From: Agriotes lineatus
Lineage: Eukaryota; Arthropoda; Insecta; Coleoptera; Elateridae
Direction of reading: 5' to 3'
Assembly: GCA_940337035.1 (NCBI GenBank)
Contig: OW679203.1
Span: forward strand, 81,607,061 to 81,671,060
DNA length: 64,000 nt
Made by a program: the position numbers and the translations under genes. This document shows positions 46,868-59,108 of the stretch, in pieces. Position 1 is the first letter of the stretch; each line of letters opens with the position of its first letter. A model generated the notes under the pieces. It was not told the origin of the DNA, did no database searches, and was given only the letters and a program-made list of their open reading frames with translations.

Positions 46868-47420
46868 ATAGTGGCTCTGGGTATTAGTGCTATACAGAGT
46901 GCTTAAAATGTGAAAATTTAATAATTTTGAATCTTCCTAACTGGAATATACTGTAAATTTGTGTATTTTTAAAAAGCTTTTTTAGTGATCCTTTTTATGA
47001 TATCTTATTTTATATCTGTAAACTTAACTGCTTATCTAATATTGAAATTTGAGCAGAAAAACAATTTCAGATCCTTAAGAATAATTCATTTAGAGCGATT
47101 CAAACAAACCCCACTAAAATACTAATTTAAACACTTGAAGTCTCTGAACGCAACCAAAAAATCAGGTTTAGATAATAAAAGTCTGTGAATACAAGAAAAC
47201 TAATTCTAGCATTAAACAAAATTAAATTTCCATAAAAAAGCAAAAGCAGATACCCACAACTCAAATACCTAATTATATGGAATGTTTAAATATTTATTTC
47301 TCTGGACTCTGGGTATTAAAGCTATAAAGAGTGATTAAAATTTGCAAATTTAATCGTTTCGATTTTTTTAATGGACCACTCTCTATTTTTCAGTTAAAAT
47401 ATATTTCTGTATTTGGGTTT
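46868..47420 (+). repeat. Pair of direct repeats with insect-type terminal motif
   Basis: Positions 46872-46935 and 47306-47370 are homologous. Both read CTCTGGGTATTA, then GCTATA.AGAGTG.TTAAAAT and AATTTAAT..TTT, after which they diverge. The spacing is about 435 bp. The pattern resembles the ends of common insect non-autonomous repeats. Boundaries uncertain. Confidence 0.4.
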
Positions 47421-47449
47421 TTTCATGTTTGTTATATTTCGTGTCAGTA

Positions 47450-47880
47450 ATGGCTCGATTTTTATTTTATAAATCTGGTTTTCTTGTGCAAACGTTTAAC
47501 GGCATTTGTTTGTTATCCGTTTAAATAATTCATGTTACAGCACTCACACTTTTTCATATTTAAACTCGAATATTCGGAAAATGGTTGAATTTAGGGGTAT
47601 CAAGTACATCAAAAGAGGGTGTAAAAGGGTAATTCACATCAACATCTTTTTTTTTGTAACGTTTCTTTCATTCAAATGTTTTCTGTTACAGCAGCCGCCT
47701 GAAATTCAGCATTTGTTTCCATAAGATAGTTAATATCTTCACAACAGTTTACGTTAGACCCACATAACTTGATAGTAGAATGAGTGGCGAAAAGCTTTTA
47801 AGCTGCTCATATACAAGGCATTTCATTAAGAAAAGTTTAATTTGTCACACTTTTTTGACCGCCCTGTATAGTGAAGTATA
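47450..47880 (-). repeat. Possible non-autonomous repeat ending in CAGGGCGGTC
   Basis: On the minus strand the segment opens TATACAGGGCGGTC at 47873-47860. Similar ACAGGGTG-type openings mark other repeats in this window (56.4, 57.2 and 59.1 kb). No coding capacity and no second end identified, so the extent is a guess. Confidence 0.25.
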
Positions 47881-47929
47881 TTTTACTGATATATATCACC
47901 TTCGTATCTATAATCTTTTCTACCGTTCT

Positions 47930-50620
47930 TATTAATAAACTTTCTCCACTGTCTCCTGGATTTTGCTAGAGTGGCAGGCTCACTCCAATTCGTATTCCAT
48001 ATTTTTAATGTTTCCACTATTGCTTTCTTCCACGTTTTTCTAGATCGCCTCTGCTTCTTTTCCCCCTTTGTTTTTGCTTCCCAATGCGTTTCAACAATCT
48101 TTCGTCGCCCAATCTGAGAGTGCCCAAACCACCGAAGCTGCTGCTGTTCAATTTGTCTTCGCTAAAGCGTGTATTTCAACTTCTTTTCGTATTTTGTCAT
48201 TTCGTTTCTGTCTCTTCGTGTCACTCCTTTAATTTGTCGCGTCGTGGCTATTTAATTACTTCATTACTTGTATGATATTTGTTATATTTTTGTTTAAAAC
48301 CCAGCTTTCACTTTCGTATGTCAAAACCGGTCTGTAAATCGTCTTGCATATTGTCATTTTAGTTTTTGTGCTTTGTTCCTTCTTCCCTATGAATGATTTG
48401 CTGAGGATACGATACATTCTTAACACTGTTAGTTTCTTTTTTGATTTCGTTGTCCATTACCTTACATTTTTACCTTTCTACTTTACAACTTTTTCCACGT
48501 CTATCTTTTTGTTACCTTTTCCTACCGTCATCACTTTTTATTTTTCTATGTATAGTTTCGTTCTTTGTTTAGGTAGTTCTTTTCCCCCTATTATTAGGTT
48601 CACCCTTAATTGTGTTTTACTTTTCGCACATATCATTACGTCTCTAGCAGTTGACGTAATGATATGACAGGTCTTAATTTTCTGAAACTCACTTTCACTT
48701 TCTGCAATTTTAGCCTTTAGCTTTTTCATGATATCCTCCATGATAATTCTGAACAGTTTAGGACTTAGGACTCTAACTTTCTTCTATTGGAAGATCTTCT
48801 AATTGCATGTTGCTTGTTCTCAAATAGTTTCTCTTGATCTTATATATGCGTTCTATAACTTTTATTAGTTTACCGCCCACTCCTCTTCTGTTCAGGCTTT
48901 CTCATATCATTTTTCTTGGTCTCCTGTTAAACGCCATTTTTAAATCCAGAACTGGTAAACAGACCTCTCTATTTTTATTAGTTTCTTCGATCATTTGTTT
49001 GATGGTAAATATCTGGTCCTGCGTACTGCGCCCCTTCCTGAACCCATTTTATAACTCTTCCACCTGTTCTTCGATTTTCGTCCTGGGTTTTCTTTCCAGC
49101 TATCTCTTGTACATTTGGGCTATTACACTTATTAAAGTTATTTCTCTATAATTACTGCAGTGCCTGTAATTGACTTTCTTCAATATTGGTACGATAACAC
49201 TCATTTTCCAATCTTTAGGTGCTTGTTCCATTCCATGTTAAGTATCCCCGTCAAATTCTTTATTAATCTTTATCTCAAACTCTTGTTCATTTCAGTTATA
49301 ATCTGGCCATGTCTAGGCGTTTTTCCGTTTTTTAATTTCCTTATGATCTCAATTACTTCCTCCTCTCGAATTATAATCTTCTGCAGTTTCTGCAAGAATT
49401 TCCCGTGCATTCTTTGTTTTCTATTTTCCGTCTTGGAACTTAACAACTCCTGAAAGTATTCTCGCCATCTGATCATTATGCCCATACCCTCCGTCAACAT
49501 TTTATTTTCTTTGTTCATTTGTTCCATGGTGTATTACTTTTTTGTCTTAGGTGCTTCATAGCTTTATAGAATTGTTTTCAATTTGCCTTGCTATTTTCCT
49601 GCATTTTTCACCACATTCTTCCCATGATTTTTTTATCTCGTTCTTCCACCAAATGATTTGCCCTATTATTGTTTGCCATAATAGTTTCACACACCTATTT
49701 AGCTAAGTTAATAGGGTTTGCTTCAAATTGTGCCCCGTCTTTTCCTATTGCTTTTAGTCTCGATTTCACATATTTTGTGGTTAAGAACGGGCCACTGGCT
49801 TTACGTTAGGAAGAGGAAGAAGAAAAAGAAGATATTTTCTGTATTTGTTTGCATTTTCATTTTCTACTAGCGTATATGTTTTTATAGTTCCTTTAGTTTT
49901 CGTGCTTCCTAGTGGTGTTTTATTATATTTTTTTGCATTTTTTTTATTTTTCTTACTAATAAATAAAAGTCACTGGATATTTCATAACCTCTTGTAATCC
50001 TCACGTCTATTAATTCTGATTTGTATCGCCTATCTATCAGTATGTAATCTATTATTAATTTTTCGTTTCTGCTCTTTATTTCCTTTAAGTATTTGTGGAT
50101 GTCCTTATGTTGATAACATGTGTTTGCTATTATCAGGTTGTTTTGAATACATAAGTTTATTAGTTTCATTTCGTTATTGTTTTTGGTCTCTTCTCCGTCT
50201 GATCCATTACCTCCATTCTCATGTCTGTCTTTTCTACTGTACTGTACTGTTTAGATCCAACAATTATCAGTTTACTGTTAATGCTGTCTATTCTATCTGG
50301 AATTTTCTCCCAAAAAATGTCCTTTATTGTTGCTCTTTCGTCGTTTTCATCTAGCCCATGCGCAATCACAATATTCGTCTTTATCTCTTTCTCCAATTGC
50401 ATTTCCAGTCTTATTATCCTTTCTGCAGTTTTTGGTTTTAGGTTGTCTTGTTTTATTATACACACTACACCTTCATTTACTCTGCTTTTTTGTTTTTCAG
50501 CACAGAAAATAATTAGTTGTCCTCCTTCTAGTTCTACTTCTCCCTGTGCTTTTTTTTTCGTTTGACAGATTGTTATTATATCTAAATTTGCTTCCGCACA
50601 CTCCTTACAGCTTTAGGTAG
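47930..50620 (-). mobile_element. Decayed, nearly full-length RTE-like LINE
   Basis: Minus strand, read from 50620 to 47930. The endonuclease opens ECAEANLDIITICQTKKK (about 50590), then VVCIIKQDNLKPK, IRLEMQLEKEIKTNIVI, NSKLIIVG (catalytic GDFN lost) and KLINLCIQNNLIIANTCYQH, and finishes RKIKKMQ (about 49940). The linker and RT follow: WREYFQELLSSKTENRK (about 49460), IIREEEVIEIIRKLKNGKTP, SPKLFRIIMEDIMKKLKAK (about 48760), a wrecked YADD box (about 48650), MTICKTIYRPVLTYESESWV (about 48350), a shifted WFGHSQ-like block and a C-terminal segment near 47960. Frames change many times. It differs in wording from the 17.2-kb RTE-like fragment, so at least two such families are present. Confidence 0.75.
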
Positions 50621-50624
50621 CTAA

Positions 50625-51450
50625 TTTAAAATGATTGTTATAGTTTTAGAAATATCTTTCACATCCTGTATATTCTGGCCTATTCTCAATCAGTAGCAAA
50701 TCGTAGTATTGCACTGTACTGTAAACCTCTCACATCCTCGTTTCCCTTCAAACACTCTCTTATATCAGATTTAGTTGACTCTTTCTTTCTTGCTAACCTA
50801 TTTTATTAGCTAATCTATGTAAGATTGCCTCTTCTTAGTTAGTTCCATTTATTAGTTTATTCACAATTGTGTTGGTTTTTATTTCCACTGTTTCTCTCGC
50901 TTTTACTATTAGTTTGTGTTTCAATTGAGATTCTTCTATCATTATATTGCGGTTCAAACTCTATACTTTTTGTTGTTTTCTTCCTTCTAACTGATGTTGC
51001 TGATGTAGGGTTGTGTTGTAACTGCGCGATGATCACAACCAAAATCAGCATCGTGGTTCGGTATCATATTATTCTTCACGTTAACATTTTTTTTCTTTAC
51101 GTTTCAGTCATAGATTAATTTTTAATTCAGTTGGCCCATACTTACGTATAATGCATGTATCAAATATCAGTGAAATTTATAAACAATTCAAGAAAACCTA
51201 GTAAAAATAAAAAATTGAATATGGAGGTGCGGGGCAAATCTCTTTGTTTAGAATTAAAAGTTGACTGTAGAAATTTTCCGTGTAAATTAGTGTCCACTTT
51301 TGTAGTATTATTTAAATAGTCTTTTAGTAAAAGCTTAGAATAAGAATAAAATTTTTAACGTATTTCAGATTATAGAATGGGGAGTGCATGAACTGTAAAC
51401 TGACGAACTTGATTACCAAATTAATCGGCGCGGTTTTCATTTTAATCCAG
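50625..51450. other. AT-rich DNA next to the LINE relic
   Basis: A minus frame at 50857-51051 (Ser/Thr/Lys-rich) could be a worn N-terminal region of the neighbouring LINE, but nothing proves it. No other feature seen. Confidence 0.3.
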
Positions 51451-51455
51451 GACAA

Positions 51456-51797
51456 TTATTTGAGATTAGCTTGCAACAGCGATGTAAGTTTTTTGTGGGG
51501 AATGATCTCGGATATAACTAGTTCGATTACGGCGGTATCTGCTGATTCAGTGATTACGTGGTTGCATATAATGCGGATGATATCCATTTCGTTCTCCCCC
51601 GCGAGGGTGCTCCGAAAGACAGAGAGGGCGTCATACATGTGGGGATGCTGTAAAAATGCAAATAGGGAGAGCGTGGAAGGGTCATCGTAAAAGGATTTAG
51701 GTTTTTGCATTCCCCAAGACCGGGTTCGATATTGAATTGTATTTGATTGGTCCTTTACATTTTTTATTTTTTCGAGACAAATGCAATTACGGGACAA
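51456..51797 (-). CDS. Unrecognised, coding-like open frame (113 codons)
   Basis: I do not recognise this protein. It stands out because the minus-strand frame has a balanced, globular-looking composition with alternating hydrophobic residues (e.g. SLFAFLQHPHMYDALSVF, MDIIRIICNHVI, AVIELVISEII), and most third codon positions are G or C although the surroundings are AT-rich. It ends SLLQANLK then stop. The first 15-30 codons are AT-rich and may be intron or leader; a possible 3' splice site (TAAAG before ACCAATC) lies about 51750. It could be a terminal exon of a host gene, a captured gene fragment, or part of an unfamiliar mobile element. No partner exon was found nearby. Confidence 0.35.
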   Translation of the reverse strand: MSRNCICLEKIKNVKDQSNTIQYRTRSWGMQKPKSFYDDPSTLSLFAFLQHPHMYDALSVFRSTLAGENEMDIIRIICNHVITESADTAVIELVISEIIPHKKLTSLLQANLK

Positions 51798-51799
51798 GA

Positions 51800-53035
51800 C
51801 AAAAAGGTAATTTCTCGTTTTCTCGTTAAAAAGAAAATGAAAAAACCGTTACATCACAAAAAGGCCATTTGCGAAAGTGTTATTCGTGTTTTAAAAATAG
51901 ATGTTCGTTGAAGGATAAAGGAACAAAAGCTCAGTCGCCCTAACAAGCGTTTAGAACATAAGGACTGCTTCGTGCTGTTTCGGGCTATTCTAATAGATTG
52001 AGTAATTGGCACCTACCTTCTTGCTTAAAGGTTGCGGTGTAGTGAAAAAAGCAAAGGAGGAACAGAAGGAAATTACAACATAAGAAGCTCCATCGAACAT
52101 CCATGCTGGATTCGTATTGCTTGAGGTTACATTGTAGCGCTTTGCTCCTGAAACAAGCAAAAAATGGCTTTAATAAAGGGAATTACTAGAGAGCATATTT
52201 TATTAAGTTTGTTTAGCTGCGAGTTTGTAGATATTCTGCCAAGCAATTTGTTCTTTTATAGCGCAATTTAAATTGTACACTTCTTCGTAATTTAATTTTT
52301 TCTTTTGTTTTCTATCATGTTTTACTCCCTTTATTCTTGAAGGCAGCCTTATCTAATTAGTAATACAAACTTCCAACACTACAGAGTTGTAGGGCGATTG
52401 CAACACTGTAACTTCTAAAGGCGGAAAAAAATAAATGGCGCTCGCTGGTTCTATTTGATTATTTTGCAAGATTCATTTCGTTTTCTGTACGTTTTAAGCA
52501 GCCGTTAAGACGCTTTTTCACAGGTCATAGCGGGTTGTAATAATGTATTTGCTACGAAACAGAATACGCCATCGTGGTAAAACACTAAGATCATTTATAA
52601 CGATTTTGACCTCTGAACTTTCGCGGAAAATTTATTTTCTTTCAGTGGACGTTGGGTTGAGGAATTTATGACTTAAATCCTTTAAATTCCCGACGTACAT
52701 TTCGCAATGAATGCTTTATTAATTTTTGAATTAATGATGCGATCGCTTAGGAAATCTAAATTTTAAAAACTGATGGATTACTTCGTTGGCAAAACAGAAT
52801 TTCCGGAAGGGATTTAAATCAGCAGGCGCTTTATGAAAAGTCGCTTACGTGAGGACGCCCAGCAATAATTAAAAATGAATTAAAAATATTCCGTAGAAAT
52901 TATATAACAGATTTTCTTTTAATGCTATTTCCATTTAACTATAACATAAAATGTTAACTTTCAAAACATAGTAGGTACAGCTTCCATATAAAATAAAAAT
53001 GTTACAAAGATAAATGCCCTTAAAATATTGTTACA
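51800..53035. other. Anonymous AT-rich DNA
   Basis: No gene, RNA or repeat boundaries supported. Confidence 0.45.
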
Positions 53036-54417
53036 GCTTGGTACAAGACCAAAATAACAGTCACAATAAAATAATGATTATTGCACGACTGTCAGTCAAC
53101 GTGTGAATATAAGTTTTTTATTCAAAGCATTTTCTAAAGTACACAAATTATTGGCAAATACTTATTCGAGAAATACCATTCAACATAGTGTTAGATAAAT
53201 AAAATAAGGTTTTATAGTGTGTTGGACTATGAAATATATGCTAAATTAAATCGCTAAGAAGATATATTATTATTAAGAAGTATGTAAAAATATTTTGATA
53301 CAAAAACATGTAATACAATTTGTAAGTGGTTAAAAATTATGAAAAGAAACCCTTTATATAAGTTTAAAAGCTATTTGGTGTATAAAAGGGTTGTAAATTA
53401 AAAAAAAATGGAGTGGTGAAAATAAAAGTAAAATGTTACAAGATTAAGAAAGTGAAGAAGAAGAGGATTAAAATAAATTGATCTAGTGAGAATGCCTAAG
53501 TAATACAGTTACGCAAATTTCTGGAAAATGATGCTGAACTGAGTTTATTGTCAAATTACATTTCCTCATATGAATTGTATAACAAGGAATGGTTTTTACT
53601 GGAAGTGGTTTACATCGAGATTGTTAGCAGAGTGAAAGTTTAATGGGGTGGATAGGAGACTTTCATCTACAGCAGTTCTAATTCGACAAGCTTGTCATTG
53701 AAGTGACATCTTATAACTTGGATCTAGTCGAGGTTGGTGATGCTAAGTCATCGGGGGCTTGAGGATTTTGGTAGGACGACGTGGATGGTGTTTGCTGCTC
53801 ACAGTGGAGAAAGTTGGTAGGTGCCTTGTCGTGTTTTGGACAGGAAGTCTTTGTAGATTCAGGTGTTTTTTGGCGGAGTTCGGACTGGGATTTGTTTGGA
53901 CGCTGAGAGATCTTTATGAGATTGCTGGATGCGTTTGGCTTGGTAAAGCAGAAGATCGAGTCCATGAACGAGTGACAGACAACAGGTATTTAAATAAAAA
54001 AACTGAAAAAAAAAGATAGAAAGAGTAAAGTGAGGTAATTTTAAAGAGGGAAGTACTTACTATTTGATTTGATTTGATTTGTTGAGTGACAAGTAAATGT
54101 AACGGGAAAGTATTTGTAATTGATTTTGCATTGCATAATTCAAAGTGACAGGTGACAGACGTTTAAATGGTCATGAAATAAGAGAATCAAATTTAAGGAA
54201 TAGAAGCAGTATAGTTTATGAGCGAATCCTACCTGTGTTTCAGTAAGAGTAAAATGTTTCTACCGGAGCAAATTAATTATCTTGATAATCCATAATATAA
54301 AAAGGCAAATCAGGTAATTAAACTTCAATTTTAAAAGAGAATTGATTGAAAATAAAATAAAGTATAGTAAAAGTCAATTATAACATTAAATAGGCGTTAC
54401 AACGTGGAGTCACAACA
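53036..54417 (-). mobile_element. LTR-like element, copy B
   Basis: Minus-strand homologue of 39054-40452. Its 5' end reads TGTTGTGACTCCACGTTGTA on the minus strand from 54417. The match continues with gaps to about 53150 and becomes unclear towards 53036. It keeps the intron-like stretch (54060-54003, 58 bp, GTAAGT to TTTCAG), preceded by a short TCAAA run. An 84-codon frame follows (53965-53711) starting ATG and reading MDSIFCFTKPNASSNLIKIS, Ser/Thr/Pro/Lys-rich. I could not identify a target-site duplication. The two copies differ by many substitutions, so the family is not recent. Confidence 0.6.
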
Positions 54418-54419
54418 AT

Positions 54420-55840
54420 GCTTGACAATACTTGGTTACTAAATTACTAAATCTTTCAGTTGTGATTTTTTTCTCTTAGCTTTCCATTTCGTTTTTTTTA
54501 TTGTAGTACTTTCTGTGGTTGACACAAGCTTTCGTCTGAAAAATATTTTTTCATTTTAACTTCAATTTTTACTTTACTATGACTTAAAGTAAAAAATATT
54601 TTTATTTTATTTACATAATGGTGGAATAACTCTAACTAGATTTCGCAGTTATTTGTTTATCATCTTTAAGTGTTGCGAAAATATTTGACGCTGGACGGTT
54701 TAACACGATTTCCATTTTACCTATCAGCAATGTTTGTCATGTTTATTTATTCGACGGTTGTGTCAACACACCGCTTAATGGTTTAAATTTAATTTCTTCC
54801 TTGTTAATGCAACTTTGCCAAACTCGCTTCGGATTTTTTGCAGCGGTCCTGTGTAGTTTTGTTTACTATAATTACCTGTAATACAAATACAGGCATCAGG
54901 GTTGCCATAAGCCTGATTGTGTCCCCAAACATGAACATCGGAATTTGTTCAGTTGCCAAAAACGAATTTAAAATCTACATTTTAAATACCGGCTTGTATT
55001 AATGCATTTGCGAGAGAACGAAAAACTTGTATAAACAATATATAAATTGTAGTTTTAAGCTATAACATGTCTACACTCTAAAATTAGCTTTTATTGTGCA
55101 AAGTTATAATCTAATTCATGTTTTTTAATATCAACAGTGACATACTTTGATTGGCTAGCACATAAAAGGACCTGATATTTATCCTTAAGCTACCCCAAAC
55201 CAATGTTAATATTAGATATGTTAAAATTAATGCATTACGTTATTGTGCCTTGAATCACACTAACTCATTAATGAGAAAAACATTTTTGATACATCAATTT
55301 CTTCGACACTACGTAGTAGTTAACAAAATGATACATTTCTTGTTCAAATTATTAAAATAAAAGCTGCCAAGTTTCTATTGTAGTTGGGAAGGGACACAGC
55401 ATATTTATTAATGCGGTTGTAGCTTTTTAAAAAATCGCCATCAAAATCGGACCAATAAACTGAATGTCAATCATGCGCATCACAAACGAATGACGTCGAT
55501 ACTAGTGTGGGAAATCAAATATTTGAGGCTGATGGTTACGAGCAGCGAAAAGGGGGTTGAGTATGCCAAACAAACGCTGTAGAAGATGCACGTTAATTAA
55601 GAGATATTAAAAAAAGTACGTACAGCGACAAGTATTGTTGATTTCAACATTTTTAAAATCTCCTCTGGATGCAGTAGTTATTTAGTAGAGCAAAACACAG
55701 GAAACCTGCTATTTTTGGGCAGGAGGGTTAGCAACCAAAACAGGATTTTTATGATAAACGATAAACATATAGACTGGGAATTGGGAAATGTGTAACGTGT
55801 AAAGCGCCGCTAATAGAACAATATATATAGACAAACACTT
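54420..55840. other. Anonymous AT-rich DNA
   Basis: No gene supported and no clear repeat boundaries seen. Confidence 0.45.
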
Positions 55841-55844
55841 TTAG

Positions 55845-56455
55845 TATCAAGAAAATCTGTAAAGGGGTTTACACGAAGCTTCTCTCTCGCGAATTTGATT
55901 AATTTAAAAAAAATTTAACCCCCTGGGATTCGAACTCCGCGCTCCGAGGCGAATATTTCGAGCTAGTGTCTTCTCCGTCTCTAGAATAACTGAGCCACGG
56001 GCGTGTTCGAGTTTTAAGTTTCTGCTGCGTTATAAAGCGCCATACTATTCTGTCCAATTTGTGATGTTTACCCTATATTTGTTAGGTCTCATTTTCGCCA
56101 ATGGTAAAGCTTGAGCTATGTGCAAATTGTTACTTTCATCTTTTGCAAATAAACAATTCCTTAGTTTTTAGGCGAGGGAAGAAAATATGTAGTGCTGGAA
56201 TTCGCACTCCGCGCCTCGTCGCTAGAATAACTAAGCCACAGGCGTGCTCGAAGGAGACGAGTTGCTGCTGCCTTATAAAGCACCATACTATTCTGTCCAA
56301 TCTGTGATGTTTACCCTGTATCTGTTATGTCGAATTTTCACCAATGATAAAGCCTGAGCCATGCTCAAATTATTACTTGTATCTATTGCCCAGGTAAAGC
56401 AAAAATAAACAAAATTTTATTTTTTAATGTGCTCACCCTGTATATATTTCACTGA
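55845..56455 (-). repeat. Repeat family with tRNA-like module, internal tandem duplication
   Basis: Read on the minus strand it starts TATATACAGGGTGAGCAC (about 56450) and runs through a unit with GCTCAGGCTTTA, AACATCACAGATTGGACAG and GTGCTTTATAAGGCAGCAGC. It then reaches a tRNA-like module with A box TGGCTTAGTTA (56238-56228) and a degenerate B box near 56200. The unit is then repeated with a period of about 242 bp; the second module has A box TGGCTCAGTTA (55997-55987) and B box GAGTTCGAATCC (55937-55926). The end carries TTCGTGTAAACCCCTTTACA (about 55884-55865). A SINE-like element with the tRNA-like part downstream is the best description. Confidence 0.6.
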
Positions 56456-57235
56456 AACTTTTTCGGTTTCATGCCAGGTAGACATGCAAAATATCGTATT
56501 CCTCAAACATGTTTTGTGTTATACCGCCAACGGACAGACAGACAGACAGACATACGTATTTTAAACGAGAGAAGTAAAAATAAATAGAAATTCAAAACCT
56601 TGTTATGATTTTCACATTTTGTGTTTATTTTCTAAAGTTTTAAACTAGCCTTAGCTACACTTACGTTTTACTGAAGATGCTTTACTGTCTAGAAAGATTA
56701 TTTCAGCAATGTTGACTGTAGAACAATGAAATTAATTACGAAAATGGGAAGCTACAACCAATGATTTTCTACGACTTATGTAGCACTTTAATTAGTTTAA
56801 CAAATTTGCTCTTATAAGGTAATTAGTCAAAATAAAATAAAACTATAAAAAGTACTTCAACATTCATATTCTAATTTTATTGGTATTGCAAAGAACCTAC
56901 TAATCAAATACATCGGATTTATTCATACGTAGTAATCCTGAAAAGAAAATAAAACTACATTCAAAAGGTGTTAAATGCAATGTTTTCATTATTTCTTGTC
57001 ATTAAAGTAACCTTTATTCGTAAAATTTTAATTCCTCGCCTCGTCTGAAAGATGAAGGTAGTATTATTGAGCTCGTGGAAGGGTCACCTTCTGATATGTC
57101 TTCAGTTCTTCACTGAGACGAACGTGTTTTCTTAAATCCGTCTGTATGTCCGTATATTGGCGATTTAGCTCAAAAACTATGAATTTATTAAAGGAAGACA
57201 AGACCTGGCTCGAAACCGAATATACTTTCGGTGAA

Positions 57236-57380
57236 GTATATAAGATGAGCACATATTTTTGCTTTAACTCGAGAACTATGAGTTAAATAAAAGTAATACT
57301 TTTTGCCTAGCTCAAGTTTTTACCCTTGACGCAAATAGACATATTTTGGACCCAAAATAGACAGGGTGGACGCCTTAAAA
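57236..57380 (+). repeat. Partial copy of the tRNA-module repeat family
   Basis: Starts near TATATAAGATGAGCACA and shares CTCGAGAACTATGAG, TAGCTCAAGTTTTTACCCTT and CATATTTTGGACCC with the copy at 59.1 kb. It ends before the tRNA-like module. Confidence 0.55.
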
Positions 57381-57529
57381 AATCAATTGTTTTTATCTCG
57401 ATATTTTCAAAATTTTTAGTTTTAAAATTTCTACTTGCCAGAGAAGTTACGAGTACAACCCTTTACTGATTTTCCGCTCTTTTTGATTACACATTAAGCT
57501 ACATTGCAATTTTAGAAACAATCAAAGCC

Positions 57530-57960
57530 TGTGATAGACTAATTCTCATGGAAAAAATAATGTCACATTTCATTTATGATCTTTATATTTATGAAATTGA
57601 AATAAAATTTGTACTTTGTCCCTAATAATTATGTAATTAAATATTATTCATAGGTATGGATAAAGCTTTTGGAATTGTATGTCACTCAACGCATTGAATT
57701 TGTGAGAATTGATAGTGATGTTCCACAAGGTTTGTTTGTAGGTCCGATACTATTCTTAGTCTATACACATGATCTATTAGAAGCAGTGTTCAGAGGGGGA
57801 TTTTCACATTTGCAGATGACACTGCTTTGGTTTATTTTGAAAACTTTGTCATGCCAAAATATGAAAACGTTTTATTAGAGCTTGATTGGCTGTAAATAAA
57901 ATGGCAATGAATATAGAAACAACCAAATATGTCAATTTTAACTTACATAAGATTTTGAAT
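57530..57960 (+). mobile_element. Jockey-like reverse transcriptase fragment
   Basis: Plus strand reads KACDRLILMEKIMSH (motif A region with AFD decayed to ACD, about 57530), then after a gap LLELYVTQRIEFVRI, DSDVPQGLFVGPILFLVYTH (57710-57770) and DLLEAVF. The YADD box is destroyed by a frameshift. A final NIETTKYVNFNLHKI-like segment ends about 57955. Truncated at both ends. Confidence 0.6.
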
Positions 57961-58169
57961 TTATTGCTCAGATCAAATATCATTTGAAAGTTTGCCCTGA
58001 AAAATGTGACTGTCCTATTTTGCATTCAAAAAATTCAGCCAATAACAGGAATTTCAGAATGGGCGAGAGAAAGGAGGGTTGGAGAATGAAAGAATGGCCA
58101 GGAAAGGTGGAGAAGCACTGCCCTGGCATTCGCCTCAGGAAAGGTAAGCTGCTGACTCAGGAAAACCAC

Positions 58170-58618
58170 CTAAAAGCTAAAGGTCGGTGTGGAGCTATTT
58201 ATAATCCTCTTTGCCAGCCGCTCGAAGCGACGTAACGCTGATTGGCCGTTTAAGTGCAGCGTAATCCGTGAGTCGTGTCCGTATGACGCACAATGGTTGT
58301 AATGCTTTAGATCGTGTATCACAGGAGTCCAAGTTTTACTAATCTTAAAACCATCTTCCCTGTTCATATTATTTGGATGTTTTTCTATTTCTATGGCTTC
58401 ACGTATCACTTGTGGGAAGTATAGAGCTATTCTGGGGTGCTCAAATTGTAAGGTGTGTCCATCTGTAAATGTATGCTCAGCTACGGCTGATTTTGTGATG
58501 CGTTTGTGTTTGCAAGTTACATTGATCAGACTGGTCGTTCCATTGATCTAAGACTTCAAGAACATAAAGGCGATTGTAATTACAAACTCGTCACAAAAAC
58601 AGCCTTCGGTATACAGTA
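58170..58618. mobile_element. Penelope-like GIY-YIG fragment with internal inversion
   Basis: The left part (58507-58170) reads on the minus strand KRITKSAVAEHTFTDGHTLQ, then FPQVIREAIEIEKHPNNMNR and EDGFKISKTWTPVI. This is the second half of a Penelope-type GIY-YIG endonuclease with its catalytic Glu-bearing helix. The right part (58508-58618) reads on the plus strand YIDQTGRSIDLRLQEHKGDC, the first half of the same domain (usual YIGQT with Gly changed to Asp). It ends in YKLVTKTA, which repeats the KRITKSA start of the other half. The two halves point towards opposite strands and meet at about 58506. Confidence 0.7.
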
Positions 58619-59108
58619 AGTTTTTTTATGTAGCCATAAGGATTGGCGTGCTAAAATAATTACCTGGCACAGGAATTCAGCACCGATACTTAACCGATTA
58701 GCGTAGATAAAATAAAGAAATACACACTAATTTTTTTCCTATAAAATTTATCGTACATTTTTAGCACTCTTCCAAATTATTTAGAAACCTGACGAACAAT
58801 TTGAAATCTTATAAAATAGAAAAAACAACCCTCCGAATCTCATTGCTATCATTACCCCAGCAATTTGTGAGAAATCATGTTCTCAGATTATCATCGTCCC
58901 CCATTGCAATAATATACATAAAATTTAGAAAGTTACCAACTTCATGAAACTTATTATTTTGACATTAACCTTACCGGCGCAGTATTTACTATATAACATT
59001 AGAAAAAGATTCGACCTAGTCTGCACATGGTGCCGAGTTCGAGTAATCAGGCCAGATAATTTTGTGTCCAGATTGTTCTAGCTTGAAATCAAACATACAC
59101 TCGGTCAA

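Noticed and set aside
56530..56551. CAGA tetranucleotide run as a CRISPR- or satellite-like array
   Set aside because: A simple microsatellite of a few units. No CRISPR spacers exist here and the DNA is eukaryotic.
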